Below, piece after piece: positions 7,993 to 16,634 of a stretch of DNA of 64,000 bases. Source of the stretch: Sphingobacterium yanglingense (GTDB taxonomy: Bacteria > Bacteroidota > Bacteroidia > Sphingobacteriales > Sphingobacteriaceae); contig NZ_SNYV01000014.1 of assembly GCF_004363245.1 (NCBI RefSeq), forward strand, positions 248,001-312,000, read 5' to 3'. The notes below the pieces were generated by a model. It saw only the letters and a program-made list of their open reading frames with translations, had not been told where the DNA came from and searched no databases. How positions within the stretch are numbered: position 1 is the stretch's first letter; each line of letters begins with the position of its first letter. A program made the translations under genes and the position numbers.

Positions 7993-10425
7993 ATGTATAT
8001 TCTAGATACTATCCTCCCTCATATCAGTTACAGTAAGAGTTCTCTGCCTTTTGCTAAGGCCACATTTTCGGTGTTGGCTTATGATACGCGAAAGATTAGA
8101 GTAGGGGATGATAGCTTGTTTTTTGCACTGGTTCAACAGCGAGACGGACATCGTTTTATAGCAGAAGCTTATGAAAAAGGGGTGCGTAGTTTTGTAATAT
8201 CCGATACAGCGTTTGATATCAGTCCCTATCCAGAAGCTAATTTTATCTGGGTTGCAGATACACTTCGGGCATTGCAACAGATTGCAACCTTTCATCGTAA
8301 CCATTTCTCAATCCCGATTATAGGTATAACAGGGAGTAATGGAAAGACCATTGTCAAAACCTGGTTGCACCAATTGATTTCAGAAGAGTACAATTGCTAC
8401 CAAAGTCCCAAAAGCTATAATTCTCAATTGGGTGTAGCCTTATCTTTGTGGAATCTTACATCAGAGCACCAAATAGCCCTTATAGAAGCGGGAGTCAGTA
8501 AGGTCGGGGAAATGGATATATTGGAGGAGATGATTCAACCTACCATTGGAATATGCACCAGTATAGGACCTGCCCATCAAGAAGGATTTGATTCTATAAC
8601 GCAGAAACTAGAAGAAAAGTGGAAATTATTCAAAAGTGTGAAAACTGTTGTTGCTCCATCTACCGTGTTGGAGGATGTGTTGAATAAGTATCCCAACTGT
8701 ACAACTTGGGGGAGAGACAGGACTGATGATTTACAGCTTTTAGGACAGCACAGGGATAAAAATAACACTATTTTAGAACTGTTCTATAAAGAACAGGCTT
8801 TCTCATTGACAGTTCCTTTTATTGATAAGGCCTCTATCGACAACGTGATGACTTGTACATTAGTCATGTTGACATTAGGCTACGCTACTGACGTAATAAA
8901 ACTACGTATTTTGGGTTTACGTCCCTTAGAAATGAGATTACAGCTAAAGAAGGGGAAGCATAATAACAGTATTATAGATGATACCTATTCTAATGATCTG
9001 GCATCATTACAGATAGCATTGGATTTTTTAGCACAACAGAATCAGGGTGAGGTTAGAAAACTAATTTTGAGCGATTTTGAAGGAGAGGAGTGGACCAAAT
9101 CGTCTGTTTCAAAATTGGCTGATTTGTTGAATGTACAGCCTTTGAATCAAATTATTCTAGTCGGAAATCGATTAAAAGGGGTTAAAGCGCATTTGACAGT
9201 GCCTTCCTTGTTATTCGAATCTACAGATGCACTGTTAGATTCATTACAACAGTTAAATCTTACAGATAGTGTTTTATTGCTAAAAGGTGGACGTAAGTTC
9301 GAGTTAGAACGTGTAAGCCGGTTATTAGTAGAGAAGTCTCATGATACTATCTTGGAGATTAACCTAAAGGCCTTGGAAAATAATCTTTCACAATATCGTT
9401 CATGTCTTAAGAACGGGGTGCGAATAATGGCCATGGTCAAAGCGTTTTCTTATGGTAGTGGTAGTTTTGAGATCGCTAATGTTCTTCAATTTAATAAAGT
9501 TGATTACCTTACCGTAGCATTTGTAGACGAGGGAGCAGAACTTCGCCGGGCGGGTATTACCTTACCCATCATGGTACTCAGCCCCCATGAAGGCACCTTC
9601 GAAGATATGCTGTTGTACCGACTAGAACCGGAGATTTATTCACTTCGTATATTGAAGGCATTTGTTTCCTTTTTAGAGGAACGAAAAATAGAAGCCTACC
9701 CAATACATCTCAAGCTGGACACAGGGATGCATAGGCTTGGATTTATGACGGATGAGATACAAGAGGCATTGACTACCATCTGTGCAAATCCGACGGTTCG
9801 TGTGGCTACCGTCTTTTCGCATTTAGCTGGAGCAGGAAGCGAGGCACTAAAATCTTTCACTACAGGACAGATTGGTTTGTTCGAATATATGGTAGCGAAG
9901 ATTGAATCTACCTTAGGTTATACAGTCATCAAGCATATCTGTAATACCTCTGGTATTGTACATCATCCAGAAGCTCACTACGACATGGTTCGTTTGGGAA
10001 TAGGCGCATATGGTTTTGACATGGCACCTAATGGCCTGCAATTAGAAGATGTAGGTCGTCTGAAGACCACCATTACGCAGATTAAGCAGCTGTCTAAAAC
10101 TGAAACAGTAGGGTATGATAGGAAAGGTGTGTTACAGCGGGATTCGAGAATTGCGACTGTAAAGATTGGTTATGCAGATGGTTATGACCGGCGTCTGGGG
10201 AATGGGGTTGGTAATATGGTTATTAATGGCAGATCGGTACCCACAGTCGGGAATATTTGTATGGATATGTGTATGTTGGACGTTACAGATATAGATGTTG
10301 CAGAAGGGGACGAAGTCTTAGTATTTCCTAATATGAGTGAGATAGCCCGCAGTATTGGAACTATTCCTTATGAATTGTTAACAGGTATTTCATCTCGGGT
10401 AAAAAGAGTGTATTTTTACGAGTAA
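7993..10425 (+). CDS. Bifunctional UDP-MurNAc-tripeptide:D-Ala-D-Ala ligase / alanine racemase (MurF-Alr fusion)
   Basis: One 810-residue polypeptide joins two consecutive steps of D-Ala use. Residues 1 to about 450 are MurF-like: ATP loop GITGSNGKT (111-119), SYNSQLGVAL, EAGVSKVGEMD and GPAHQEGF. Residues from about 455 are alanine racemase: EINLKALENN, the PLP-binding Lys483 in MVKAFSYGSG, KLDTGMHRLGF, VRLGIGAYGF, and the GYADGYDRR catalytic Tyr region followed by VGNICMDMCMLDV. Alr makes D-Ala, and MurF adds D-Ala-D-Ala to the UDP-MurNAc-tripeptide in the cytosol. The fusion is known in Bacteroidota. It heads a tight run with the DUF502 gene, 2 bp downstream. Confidence 0.95.
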   Translation: MYILDTILPHISYSKSSLPFAKATFSVLAYDTRKIRVGDDSLFFALVQQRDGHRFIAEAYEKGVRSFVISDTAFDISPYPEANFIWVADTLRALQQIATFHRNHFSIPIIGITGSNGKTIVKTWLHQLISEEYNCYQSPKSYNSQLGVALSLWNLTSEHQIALIEAGVSKVGEMDILEEMIQPTIGICTSIGPAHQEGFDSITQKLEEKWKLFKSVKTVVAPSTVLEDVLNKYPNCTTWGRDRTDDLQLLGQHRDKNNTILELFYKEQAFSLTVPFIDKASIDNVMTCTLVMLTLGYATDVIKLRILGLRPLEMRLQLKKGKHNNSIIDDTYSNDLASLQIALDFLAQQNQGEVRKLILSDFEGEEWTKSSVSKLADLLNVQPLNQIILVGNRLKGVKAHLTVPSLLFESTDALLDSLQQLNLTDSVLLLKGGRKFELERVSRLLVEKSHDTILEINLKALENNLSQYRSCLKNGVRIMAMVKAFSYGSGSFEIANVLQFNKVDYLTVAFVDEGAELRRAGITLPIMVLSPHEGTFEDMLLYRLEPEIYSLRILKAFVSFLEERKIEAYPIHLKLDTGMHRLGFMTDEIQEALTTICANPTVRVATVFSHLAGAGSEALKSFTTGQIGLFEYMVAKIESTLGYTVIKHICNTSGIVHHPEAHYDMVRLGIGAYGFDMAPNGLQLEDVGRLKTTITQIKQLSKTETVGYDRKGVLQRDSRIATVKIGYADGYDRRLGNGVGNMVINGRSVPTVGNICMDMCMLDVTDIDVAEGDEVLVFPNMSEIARSIGTIPYELLTGISSRVKRVYFYE

Positions 10426-10427
10426 TT

Positions 10428-11024
10428 ATGTTTAAGAAGATTTTTCAAAGGTTGTTATATTATTTGATCAAAGGTACTTTGGTCATGGTTCCTGTAGCAG
10501 GTGCTATATTTTTGATTGTTTGGATCGTTGCATCCCTAGACAATGCACTGAATATCACCCAGCATTTTTTAGAGGACGAAGAGGGACATCCCCTTTATAT
10601 CCCCGGAATTGGAATTCTTACTGTAATTGTTCTCCTGATTATCGTAGGTCTTATTTTTACAACTTTAGTTACTGAACCAATTAAGCATTGGCTCAATCGG
10701 ACAGTGAATAGAATTCCCTTATTTAATACATTGTATTCCTCTATTAAGGATTTTACAGAAGCTTTTGTTGGAGATGCGAAGAAATTTAACGAGCCTGTTT
10801 TAGTGGAAGTAAATGAGACTGGATTAAAGAAAATTGGCTTCCTCACACAAAAGGATTTAGGCAAACTTGGTTTACCGGATGAAGTGATTGTGTATTTTCC
10901 CTATTCTTATTCTTTTGCTGGACAGGTTGTAGTCGTTCATTCCTCTCGTGTCACCAAGCTAAACATGAGTGCGACAGATGCTATGAAATTAGTCGTTTCA
11001 GGGGGTGTTTCCGGAATTGAGTAA
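10428..11024 (+). CDS. DUF502 family inner-membrane protein
   Basis: 198 residues with two clear membrane segments (about 12-35, GTLVMVPVAGAIFLIVWIV, and about 58-80, IGILTVIVLLIIVGLIFTTLV), then a soluble domain with the family pattern NRIPLFNTLYSSIKDFTEAF and IVYFPYSYSFAGQVVVV. DUF502 proteins are widespread and of unknown function. The ATG is 2 bp after the murF-alr stop, and a kinase-like gene follows at once, so co-transcription is likely. No catalytic motif is visible. Confidence 0.9.
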   Translation: MFKKIFQRLLYYLIKGTLVMVPVAGAIFLIVWIVASLDNALNITQHFLEDEEGHPLYIPGIGILTVIVLLIIVGLIFTTLVTEPIKHWLNRTVNRIPLFNTLYSSIKDFTEAFVGDAKKFNEPVLVEVNETGLKKIGFLTQKDLGKLGLPDEVIVYFPYSYSFAGQVVVVHSSRVTKLNMSATDAMKLVVSGGVSGIE

Positions 11025-11034
11025 CCAGGAAGAG

Positions 11035-11637
11035 ATGACTGTATTCTTAAAACGTATATTTAGTAAAGAGAAAATAAAGCTTGATGATGCTATTGCTGCC
11101 GAAGCAAGATTGTCTTTAGAACAAAGTAAATTAGATAAGGAATTAGTATTGGCTCATTTTAAAAATGAACCGCCGATTCCGTCAGATTTAGGAGGTTATC
11201 TACAAGATGTTTTACAGTTAGGAAATGATAGCAGAATTTCCTTAACAGACGAACTACGGAATCTGGAGCGGTATATTGGGCTGTACTGTCAATATAGAAA
11301 ACAGGATATCCAGGTTTTATGTGATTTTCCCTTGCCGGGAGATTTCGATCGAATCGCTCCCTTCATATTATTTCCATTAATTCAAAATGCATTCCATTAT
11401 GGTTACCATATTGATGCTAAATATCCCGTACGGGTACGTGGGCGTTTGATTGGTAAGATCTTTACCTTAGAAGTGAGTAATAGAATCAATCACTATGTCG
11501 CAGATCAAAGAGATACAGATGTTATACAGTTTTTCAGATCCAGGTTAGACTATGAGTATCCAAATAACTACGATTTTATTTTAAATAGTAATAGCAATAT
11601 CTTTAAAGCTTCCTTACGGTTAGAACTGGTCGATTGA
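11035..11637 (+). CDS. Histidine-kinase-like protein (LytS/His_kinase type) without a visible H-box
   Basis: 200 residues from the ATG at 11035; a GTG at 11005, inside the upstream gene, is an alternative. The middle resembles LytS-type sensor kinases: SLTDELRNLERYIGLYCQYR followed by IAPFILFPLIQNAFHYG, an N-box-like segment. There is no membrane segment, no QxxPHFLFN phospho-acceptor box before it, and no clear glycine-rich G-box after it. It may be a degenerate kinase, a phosphotransfer scaffold or a divergent protein. No response regulator is adjacent. It follows the DUF502 gene by 10 bp. Family assignment is moderate; activity is doubtful. Confidence 0.7.
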   Translation: MTVFLKRIFSKEKIKLDDAIAAEARLSLEQSKLDKELVLAHFKNEPPIPSDLGGYLQDVLQLGNDSRISLTDELRNLERYIGLYCQYRKQDIQVLCDFPLPGDFDRIAPFILFPLIQNAFHYGYHIDAKYPVRVRGRLIGKIFTLEVSNRINHYVADQRDTDVIQFFRSRLDYEYPNNYDFILNSNSNIFKASLRLELVD

Positions 11638-11759
11638 AACCTTTAAATTATGTTAATATTAATGTAATTATTTTATAACAATTGATTTTTAAAAACTCAT
11701 TTAGTTATATTTATATAAGAGTTTTAAATAAATAATTGTCGGATTTAAATACGTAAAAA

Positions 11760-12026
11760 ATGATCGGTACATTAATAGAAAAGGAAGACATCAACAATTA
11801 TAAAATTATTGCTGCAGACGAGAGTAAGGTAGAAGAGCTATGTCGGAAATTGAACGATGCTCAGCGTTTAGGTAATGAGTTTAAGTCGAAGGTGACCATT
11901 ATATTTAATACTGAAGATGGTCCAATGCGTATAGAGACTACGGTATGGTCACTGACGGATAAGTATATACAGATAAAAAGCGGTGTATTGATTCCGCTTT
12001 CAGCAATTATATCAGTTGAGTATTAA
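11760..12026 (+). CDS. Small conserved hypothetical protein (88 aa)
   Basis: 88 residues, soluble, with no signal peptide or membrane segment. The sequence alternates charged helices (EDINNYKIIAADESKVEELC) with a predicted beta-sheet C-terminal half ending in PLSAIISVEY. I do not recognise a family. The ATG is followed by good coding character, and a very strong bidirectional terminator begins at the stop codon, which supports a real gene. A weak AT-rich hairpin (AAAACTC 11692-11698 with GAGTTTT 11719-11725) lies in the 120-bp leader. Confidence 0.7.
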   Translation: MIGTLIEKEDINNYKIIAADESKVEELCRKLNDAQRLGNEFKSKVTIIFNTEDGPMRIETTVWSLTDKYIQIKSGVLIPLSAIISVEY

Positions 12027-12070
12027 TAGATAAAAAAAGGTCCAGAATTTCTGGACCTTTTTTTATCTAT
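12026..12070. terminator. Bidirectional terminator between convergent genes
   Basis: A near-perfect 22-bp inverted repeat has core GGTCCAGAA/TTCTGGACC flanked by A7 and T7 runs. It serves both the 88-residue gene and the convergent DUF5686 gene, whose stop codon it touches. Confidence 0.9.
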
Positions 12071-14622
12071 TAGAAATCAAATTTGATACGAGCACGGATA
12101 CCCGATTTTGACACGTCGGGTTGGTCAAGGTAATTTAATCTTCTGACATAGTCAACTCTTAATATTTTGAAGATATTAGAAAGTCCTATACTAGCTTCCA
12201 TGTATGGCTTAGAACCAAATGTGAACGAAGAAATCTCTCCATCGGAATTGGTCTGCCACGAATATACTTTGTTGTTCAAGGACGGATTATTTTCATCTCT
12301 AAGTCCTCCATATAGTCCTTTGAAACTAAACACCTCTCTAAGTTGTAAGCGTTTTATTAAAGGTATTTTATTTAAGATAAAACCATTCATGTAATATTGG
12401 ACGTTTAATCCTACATGGTGGTCAGAAATAAACTCCATAAAGTTCATGAGGTTATAAGACTGAAGTTGATACGCATAGGTCTGATTGGCACGATGTATCG
12501 TAAGCAAGGGATATGGAATATTCTTGCCAACTACATAGCCACCATCTACAGTTACATCAGCCTGGCCTAATTGTGATAGGTAAAAGCGCTTAAAGACACT
12601 GCCCGTAAAATTATGGTAGTTTTGCTCTCCATCTAGTAGCCCTTTGATACCGGCAGTATAATTGACGGTGAAAATAGGATATTGATTGAAAATAGGAGTT
12701 CTGTATAGTTTTCCTTGATAATACTGTTCGTTTGGAGCCCAACGTAATCCTACACTTACTTCTGTCGTGTTTAGTTCATGCACCAAATAGGGGTCTCCTT
12801 GTTCAGGTTTCATTTCATAGCGTATTACCCCAGCAGGTTTTTGCTTCCATTTACTTAATCCTGCTGTCACAGAGAGATGATTTTCAAATTCTGCTTTGTA
12901 ATCCAAGCGGTAGATATCATTATAGAGATAACTTTTGTTCTCACCGCGTTTAAAAGATAGTAATACGTTGTCTTCCTGTATAAATTCTAGATTTTGTCCA
13001 GGTATTTTAGTGTCATGCTGTACCGAAGCCCGGATATAATGCTGCGGGAAATTGTATACCGATTTATTATTTAGAGAATATGTTCCACTTACAAAATATT
13101 TCCATTCTTTGTCCTTAAAACCATAGGCCCCGTAGGTTTCAGCGTAGAAACGTTTACTTAGACTTTCTGTCGTCCGTCCTCCCAGGCGCAGGCGTAGACC
13201 CTCTACAGGGTTATAGCTGTAAAACGTGTTTACAGGACCTATTTCTACTGGGCCTGCCTGTTTGTATCCTGATAATAACAACGCACTGATGTCCATAAAT
13301 CTCCTAAAAGAAGACATTAATTGTAATGTGTCGATATTATGGTAGATGTTCATCTCTGATTTGTTGAGCGGTTCGTGACGTAGCGTGGCCCAATAACTTT
13401 CCCTTACTTCTTCCGTTTGCGGAGCTACAGGAACTTTAACCACGTCATCACCTGAATAGATGCTATCTGGCTGTTGTCTGCCGCTGATATAGTCTTTGTA
13501 AAATACAATACGATTTCCCCGAATACCTTTGCCTTTTTCAGATAAGGCAAAGTCAATTCCAAGACTAGTTTTGTTCAAAAAATATTTATTGCGATTATCT
13601 TTTTCAAATGCGAGTTCGATATCCAGATCTCTTACAAAGTTAAGATTTATATCATCGCTCACTTTCATTTTAGCCCCTTGGACCGCATAGTTACCATCCA
13701 ATGTAATATAAAGCTTGCCTTGGAATAAAAAATCGCTCTTGTTACGAGGGAAGAAGCTTAATTCGACAAGCCATGGTTGATCAGATTTGATAGTATCTGT
13801 AATATAAAATCTGTAGAAGGTAGGTGAACTGTTTGCAATAGGGCTCAAAAACTGATTCGTCAATAGACTGATATTACTGTCATAAATATCTATCTTTTCG
13901 TACAACTTATTGAAATATGCAGATAATCCTTCATTATCTACAAACTTAGGGTCAAATTCAGCTCTTTGTTCGGCAATGATGTACTGCTTAGTCTTTTTAG
14001 GATCTTTTCTGTAGTAAAATTTCGAAACTCTTTCCTCTATGAATGCCGGCAATACATAGCTTTCTGTTGTAGTAGAATCGTCTTTTTGAAATAGAAATTG
14101 ATAGTTTTTAAAGACCTTTTTTTTGACAAATTTGGGCGAAAGATTACTTAAACCTAGTGATATCTTTTCGTACTGCTCGTATTCAGCAAACTCTTGTCCG
14201 GTCAAGCGGTTTTGATCCCGGTGGGCAATTACTTGACGAATGAGTTCGACCGCAGGATTATCTTTATTCGAATATTTGAGTTTTGGTCTTTTGACGACGA
14301 CTTCATCAATTAGATTTTCAGGGTCGAGGGCCAGATCAAAGCTTGTTTTTTCTCCACTTAAGTCTAGCATCTGTTCATGGTACCCAACATAAGACACACG
14401 CACTTTAACCTGCCTATTGGGTAGCGTGAGATTAAAATTTCCATTGTCATCGGAATATGTTTTCTGTTGCCCGCCTACTACTGCGATAGTCGCAAAAGAA
14501 ATAGGCTCTTTATTTTGCTTGTCCAGAACGCGACCTCGTATCTGGATTTCTTGGGCATTCGTAAAACTGAAGAAAAGTATACCGATAAAAAGAAATATGC
14601 TGTTGTTGATTAGCTCTCTCAT
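12070..14622 (-). CDS. DUF5686 family outer-membrane protein with carboxypeptidase-regulatory-like domain
   Basis: 850 residues. A signal peptide ending at TNAQE leads into a CarboxypepD_reg-like beta-sandwich (about residues 25-110: IRGRVLDKQNKEPISFATIAV, DDNGNFNLTLP), then a linker LIDEVVVKRP and the large DUF5686 region. The protein ends in Phe (IKFDF), as beta-barrel outer-membrane proteins do, and the C-terminal half is rich in alternating aromatic and polar strands. It resembles TonB-dependent receptor architecture without a plug. It is probably surface or outer-membrane located; the substrate is unknown. It is monocistronic on the minus strand, with the strong terminator at its stop. 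Confidence 0.88.
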   Translation of the reverse strand: MRELINNSIFLFIGILFFSFTNAQEIQIRGRVLDKQNKEPISFATIAVVGGQQKTYSDDNGNFNLTLPNRQVKVRVSYVGYHEQMLDLSGEKTSFDLALDPENLIDEVVVKRPKLKYSNKDNPAVELIRQVIAHRDQNRLTGQEFAEYEQYEKISLGLSNLSPKFVKKKVFKNYQFLFQKDDSTTTESYVLPAFIEERVSKFYYRKDPKKTKQYIIAEQRAEFDPKFVDNEGLSAYFNKLYEKIDIYDSNISLLTNQFLSPIANSSPTFYRFYITDTIKSDQPWLVELSFFPRNKSDFLFQGKLYITLDGNYAVQGAKMKVSDDINLNFVRDLDIELAFEKDNRNKYFLNKTSLGIDFALSEKGKGIRGNRIVFYKDYISGRQQPDSIYSGDDVVKVPVAPQTEEVRESYWATLRHEPLNKSEMNIYHNIDTLQLMSSFRRFMDISALLLSGYKQAGPVEIGPVNTFYSYNPVEGLRLRLGGRTTESLSKRFYAETYGAYGFKDKEWKYFVSGTYSLNNKSVYNFPQHYIRASVQHDTKIPGQNLEFIQEDNVLLSFKRGENKSYLYNDIYRLDYKAEFENHLSVTAGLSKWKQKPAGVIRYEMKPEQGDPYLVHELNTTEVSVGLRWAPNEQYYQGKLYRTPIFNQYPIFTVNYTAGIKGLLDGEQNYHNFTGSVFKRFYLSQLGQADVTVDGGYVVGKNIPYPLLTIHRANQTYAYQLQSYNLMNFMEFISDHHVGLNVQYYMNGFILNKIPLIKRLQLREVFSFKGLYGGLRDENNPSLNNKVYSWQTNSDGEISSFTFGSKPYMEASIGLSNIFKILRVDYVRRLNYLDQPDVSKSGIRARIKFDF

Positions 14623-14824
14623 GTTTAAACAACTGTGTTTTTACTTTTGACTTTAAAACATTTTAATTCAAAAGTTATGATGCAAATTACGAGCATATTT
14701 TTCAAATATAAAAGTGCATGAATTGAGTTTGACCTTTTTATGATAAAAGTCTAATCGTCTAAGTTTTAATTGCTGGACGGTTATCTAGAATAAGGTCGAA
14801 ATGAACTGATTCCCTGAGGTTATG

Positions 14825-15574
14825 TTATTTTGGAAGTGTGGGAGAATCTGCGAAATCATCAAAAGCTTTTTTATTTTGCTTGACTAACCATTCGTATATT
14901 TTCGCGCCATGACTCAAGCGTTTTATCCCCCATTCAGCGAGTTCCTGAACAGTAGGAAGATGAGGTGTTAGAAATAGATTAATCGGTAGGCTATTTGCTG
15001 CTACCAAAGCTAGAATATCAGATTTTGTTTCTGCTAGGGGGATAAAAAGTCCATCAGCTCCTGCTTTTTCATAGACATGTGATCTTTTTATAGATTCTTC
15101 CAGCGCCTGTTCGTGTTTAGTAGTAAAAGTGTCTATTCGAGCATTGATGAATACCGGTTTTCCGATTGCTTTGATGGCTTTTATTTTATTTTCGAGAATA
15201 GCACTTTCACTAAGTTTTCGGGTGCCATTCACTATTTTTCCGTCCTCCAGATTGATACCTATTACTCCGATATCCAAGAGGCGTTGTACATGATCAGCGA
15301 CTTTTTCGGGATCATCCGAATAGCCTGCTTCAAAATCGACTGATACGGGGATATTAACCGCATTAACGATTCGTTCCACCATAAATAAAATTTCATCTAC
15401 ACTTATTCTTTCTCCATCAGGGTAACCTAGCACGTTGGCTATAGCATGGCTAGATGTACCGAGAGCTTTAAAGCCCGCCTCTTGGGCTAATTTTGCAGAT
15501 TGTGCATCCCAGACATTACCTAAGACAAATACCTGTGGCTGCTCATGTAGTTTTTTAAACGTAGTGTATCCCAT
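14825..15574 (-). CDS. Isocitrate lyase / PEP mutase superfamily enzyme
   Basis: 249-residue TIM-barrel protein. Motifs include LGNVWDAQSAKLAQEAGFKALGTSS at the N-terminus, VSVDFEAGYSDDPEKV (metal-binding Asp and Glu of the family), INLEDG and FINARIDTF. The isocitrate-lyase KKCGH signature is absent, so it is not a true isocitrate lyase. The family includes PEP mutase, oxaloacetate decarboxylase and 2-methylisocitrate lyase, and the exact reaction cannot be read from sequence alone. It stands alone: 202 bp separate it from the DUF5686 gene, and the next upstream gene is 61 bp away. Confidence 0.85.
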   Translation of the reverse strand: MGYTTFKKLHEQPQVFVLGNVWDAQSAKLAQEAGFKALGTSSHAIANVLGYPDGERISVDEILFMVERIVNAVNIPVSVDFEAGYSDDPEKVADHVQRLLDIGVIGINLEDGKIVNGTRKLSESAILENKIKAIKAIGKPVFINARIDTFTTKHEQALEESIKRSHVYEKAGADGLFIPLAETKSDILALVAANSLPINLFLTPHLPTVQELAEWGIKRLSHGAKIYEWLVKQNKKAFDDFADSPTLPK

Positions 15575-15635
15575 CTCTCTATCTATTGTTGTAGGGATAG
15601 AACATAGATAGGAAAGTTTTGTTTTGAAAGCTGTT

Positions 15636-16517
15636 TTAATTGACAGCTTTCATTTCTATAAGTTCAGAGGCTACTTTGCCATTCCAAATGTATTTAACCC
15701 GTTTACGAGTCGTTTTATACTTATAATCTTGGGCATCTTCATCAATGACTTCTCCCTCTTCAATGTCTTTGATTATTAAATTTTTGTCTAGGTTATGTTC
15801 AGAAGGAAAGAGAATTTTTTCTTCATGGTGGTAGATGCCTGCGTCTCCAACAGTATAGCGGTTAAACATTGGGATAATCTCATTGCCATTCCAACTAAAA
15901 TAATAGTATTCACTAGGTATGCCACATGCTTCACCCAAAAATCCTATACGTATAATATTTTCCAACCCCTCTAAGCCCATGTTGGGTAATAATTTATGTT
16001 CTGAGTAACGTTGTTCGGAAAGCCCGGCAGGATAGTACACTTTAGTCTGGAGATTATGATTTGTATCAAAGCACTTTATCTGTAGCATATAGGCTTCAGG
16101 ACTATAGGATGTCTCCTTATCACGACGCAAAAAACCAACACTGAAAATAGTACCATCTTTATGTTGCATGCGCCCTATTGCCAAAAGACCAGACCAGATG
16201 AATCCCTCTTTTTGTTTCCCCTCTTTGATATACGATATCTTACGCCAAGGGGCTTCGAATCCTCTCGCTGTAGAATTGTTATAGCAGTCTGATTTAATAA
16301 TAACCAATGTTTCCTGTGGAATAGAGTCTAAAAGCTTGCCCTTAGTCCCAGGATAATCTCTAATGTAGGCTACATCAGCAAAGACATGAGCTGTATCACC
16401 TTTTTCTTTCATCCAGAAGTCGTAGCCTTCTTCTAAAATATAGGCTGCCGGTTTCTCCTGGGCGAATAGGGTTCCATAGCATACCACCATTAATAAACCG
16501 AAAAGTATATTTTTCAT
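15636..16517 (-). CDS. Exported protein with SH3-like N-terminal region, function unknown
   Basis: 293 residues with a signal peptide (MKNILFGLLMVVCYGTLFAQ). After cleavage, residues 40-115 resemble a bacterial SH3 domain: HVFADVAYIRDYPGTKGKLLDSIPQETLVII followed by WRKISYIKEGKQKEGFIWSGLL. The rest has predicted beta structure, an unpaired-looking pair of Cys and an acidic loop (EEGEVIDEDAQD). It is probably periplasmic. No family name is assigned. It lies between the PEP-mutase-like gene and valS on the same strand; the valS terminator separates it from valS. Confidence 0.75.
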   Translation of the reverse strand: MKNILFGLLMVVCYGTLFAQEKPAAYILEEGYDFWMKEKGDTAHVFADVAYIRDYPGTKGKLLDSIPQETLVIIKSDCYNNSTARGFEAPWRKISYIKEGKQKEGFIWSGLLAIGRMQHKDGTIFSVGFLRRDKETSYSPEAYMLQIKCFDTNHNLQTKVYYPAGLSEQRYSEHKLLPNMGLEGLENIIRIGFLGEACGIPSEYYYFSWNGNEIIPMFNRYTVGDAGIYHHEEKILFPSEHNLDKNLIIKDIEEGEVIDEDAQDYKYKTTRKRVKYIWNGKVASELIEMKAVN

Positions 16518-16586
16518 CTGTTTTTATTATATATCATGCGAATTACCGAAAAAAAAAGAAGCTGCACAATCACTGAAAGCGGGGAT

Positions 16587-16616
16587 AAAAAAAACCTCAC
16601 TTTTGTGAGGTTTTTA
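16587..16616 (-). terminator. Terminator of valS
   Basis: On the minus strand AAAACCTCAC and GTGAGGTTTT form the stem, followed by a long T-run, 19 bp after the valS stop codon. Confidence 0.85.
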
Positions 16617-16634
16617 ATTTATACCTGGTGTTAT

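Noticed and set aside
14825-15574. True isocitrate lyase (glyoxylate shunt)
   Set aside because: The KKCGH signature is absent and the protein is about half the usual length; only superfamily level is supported.
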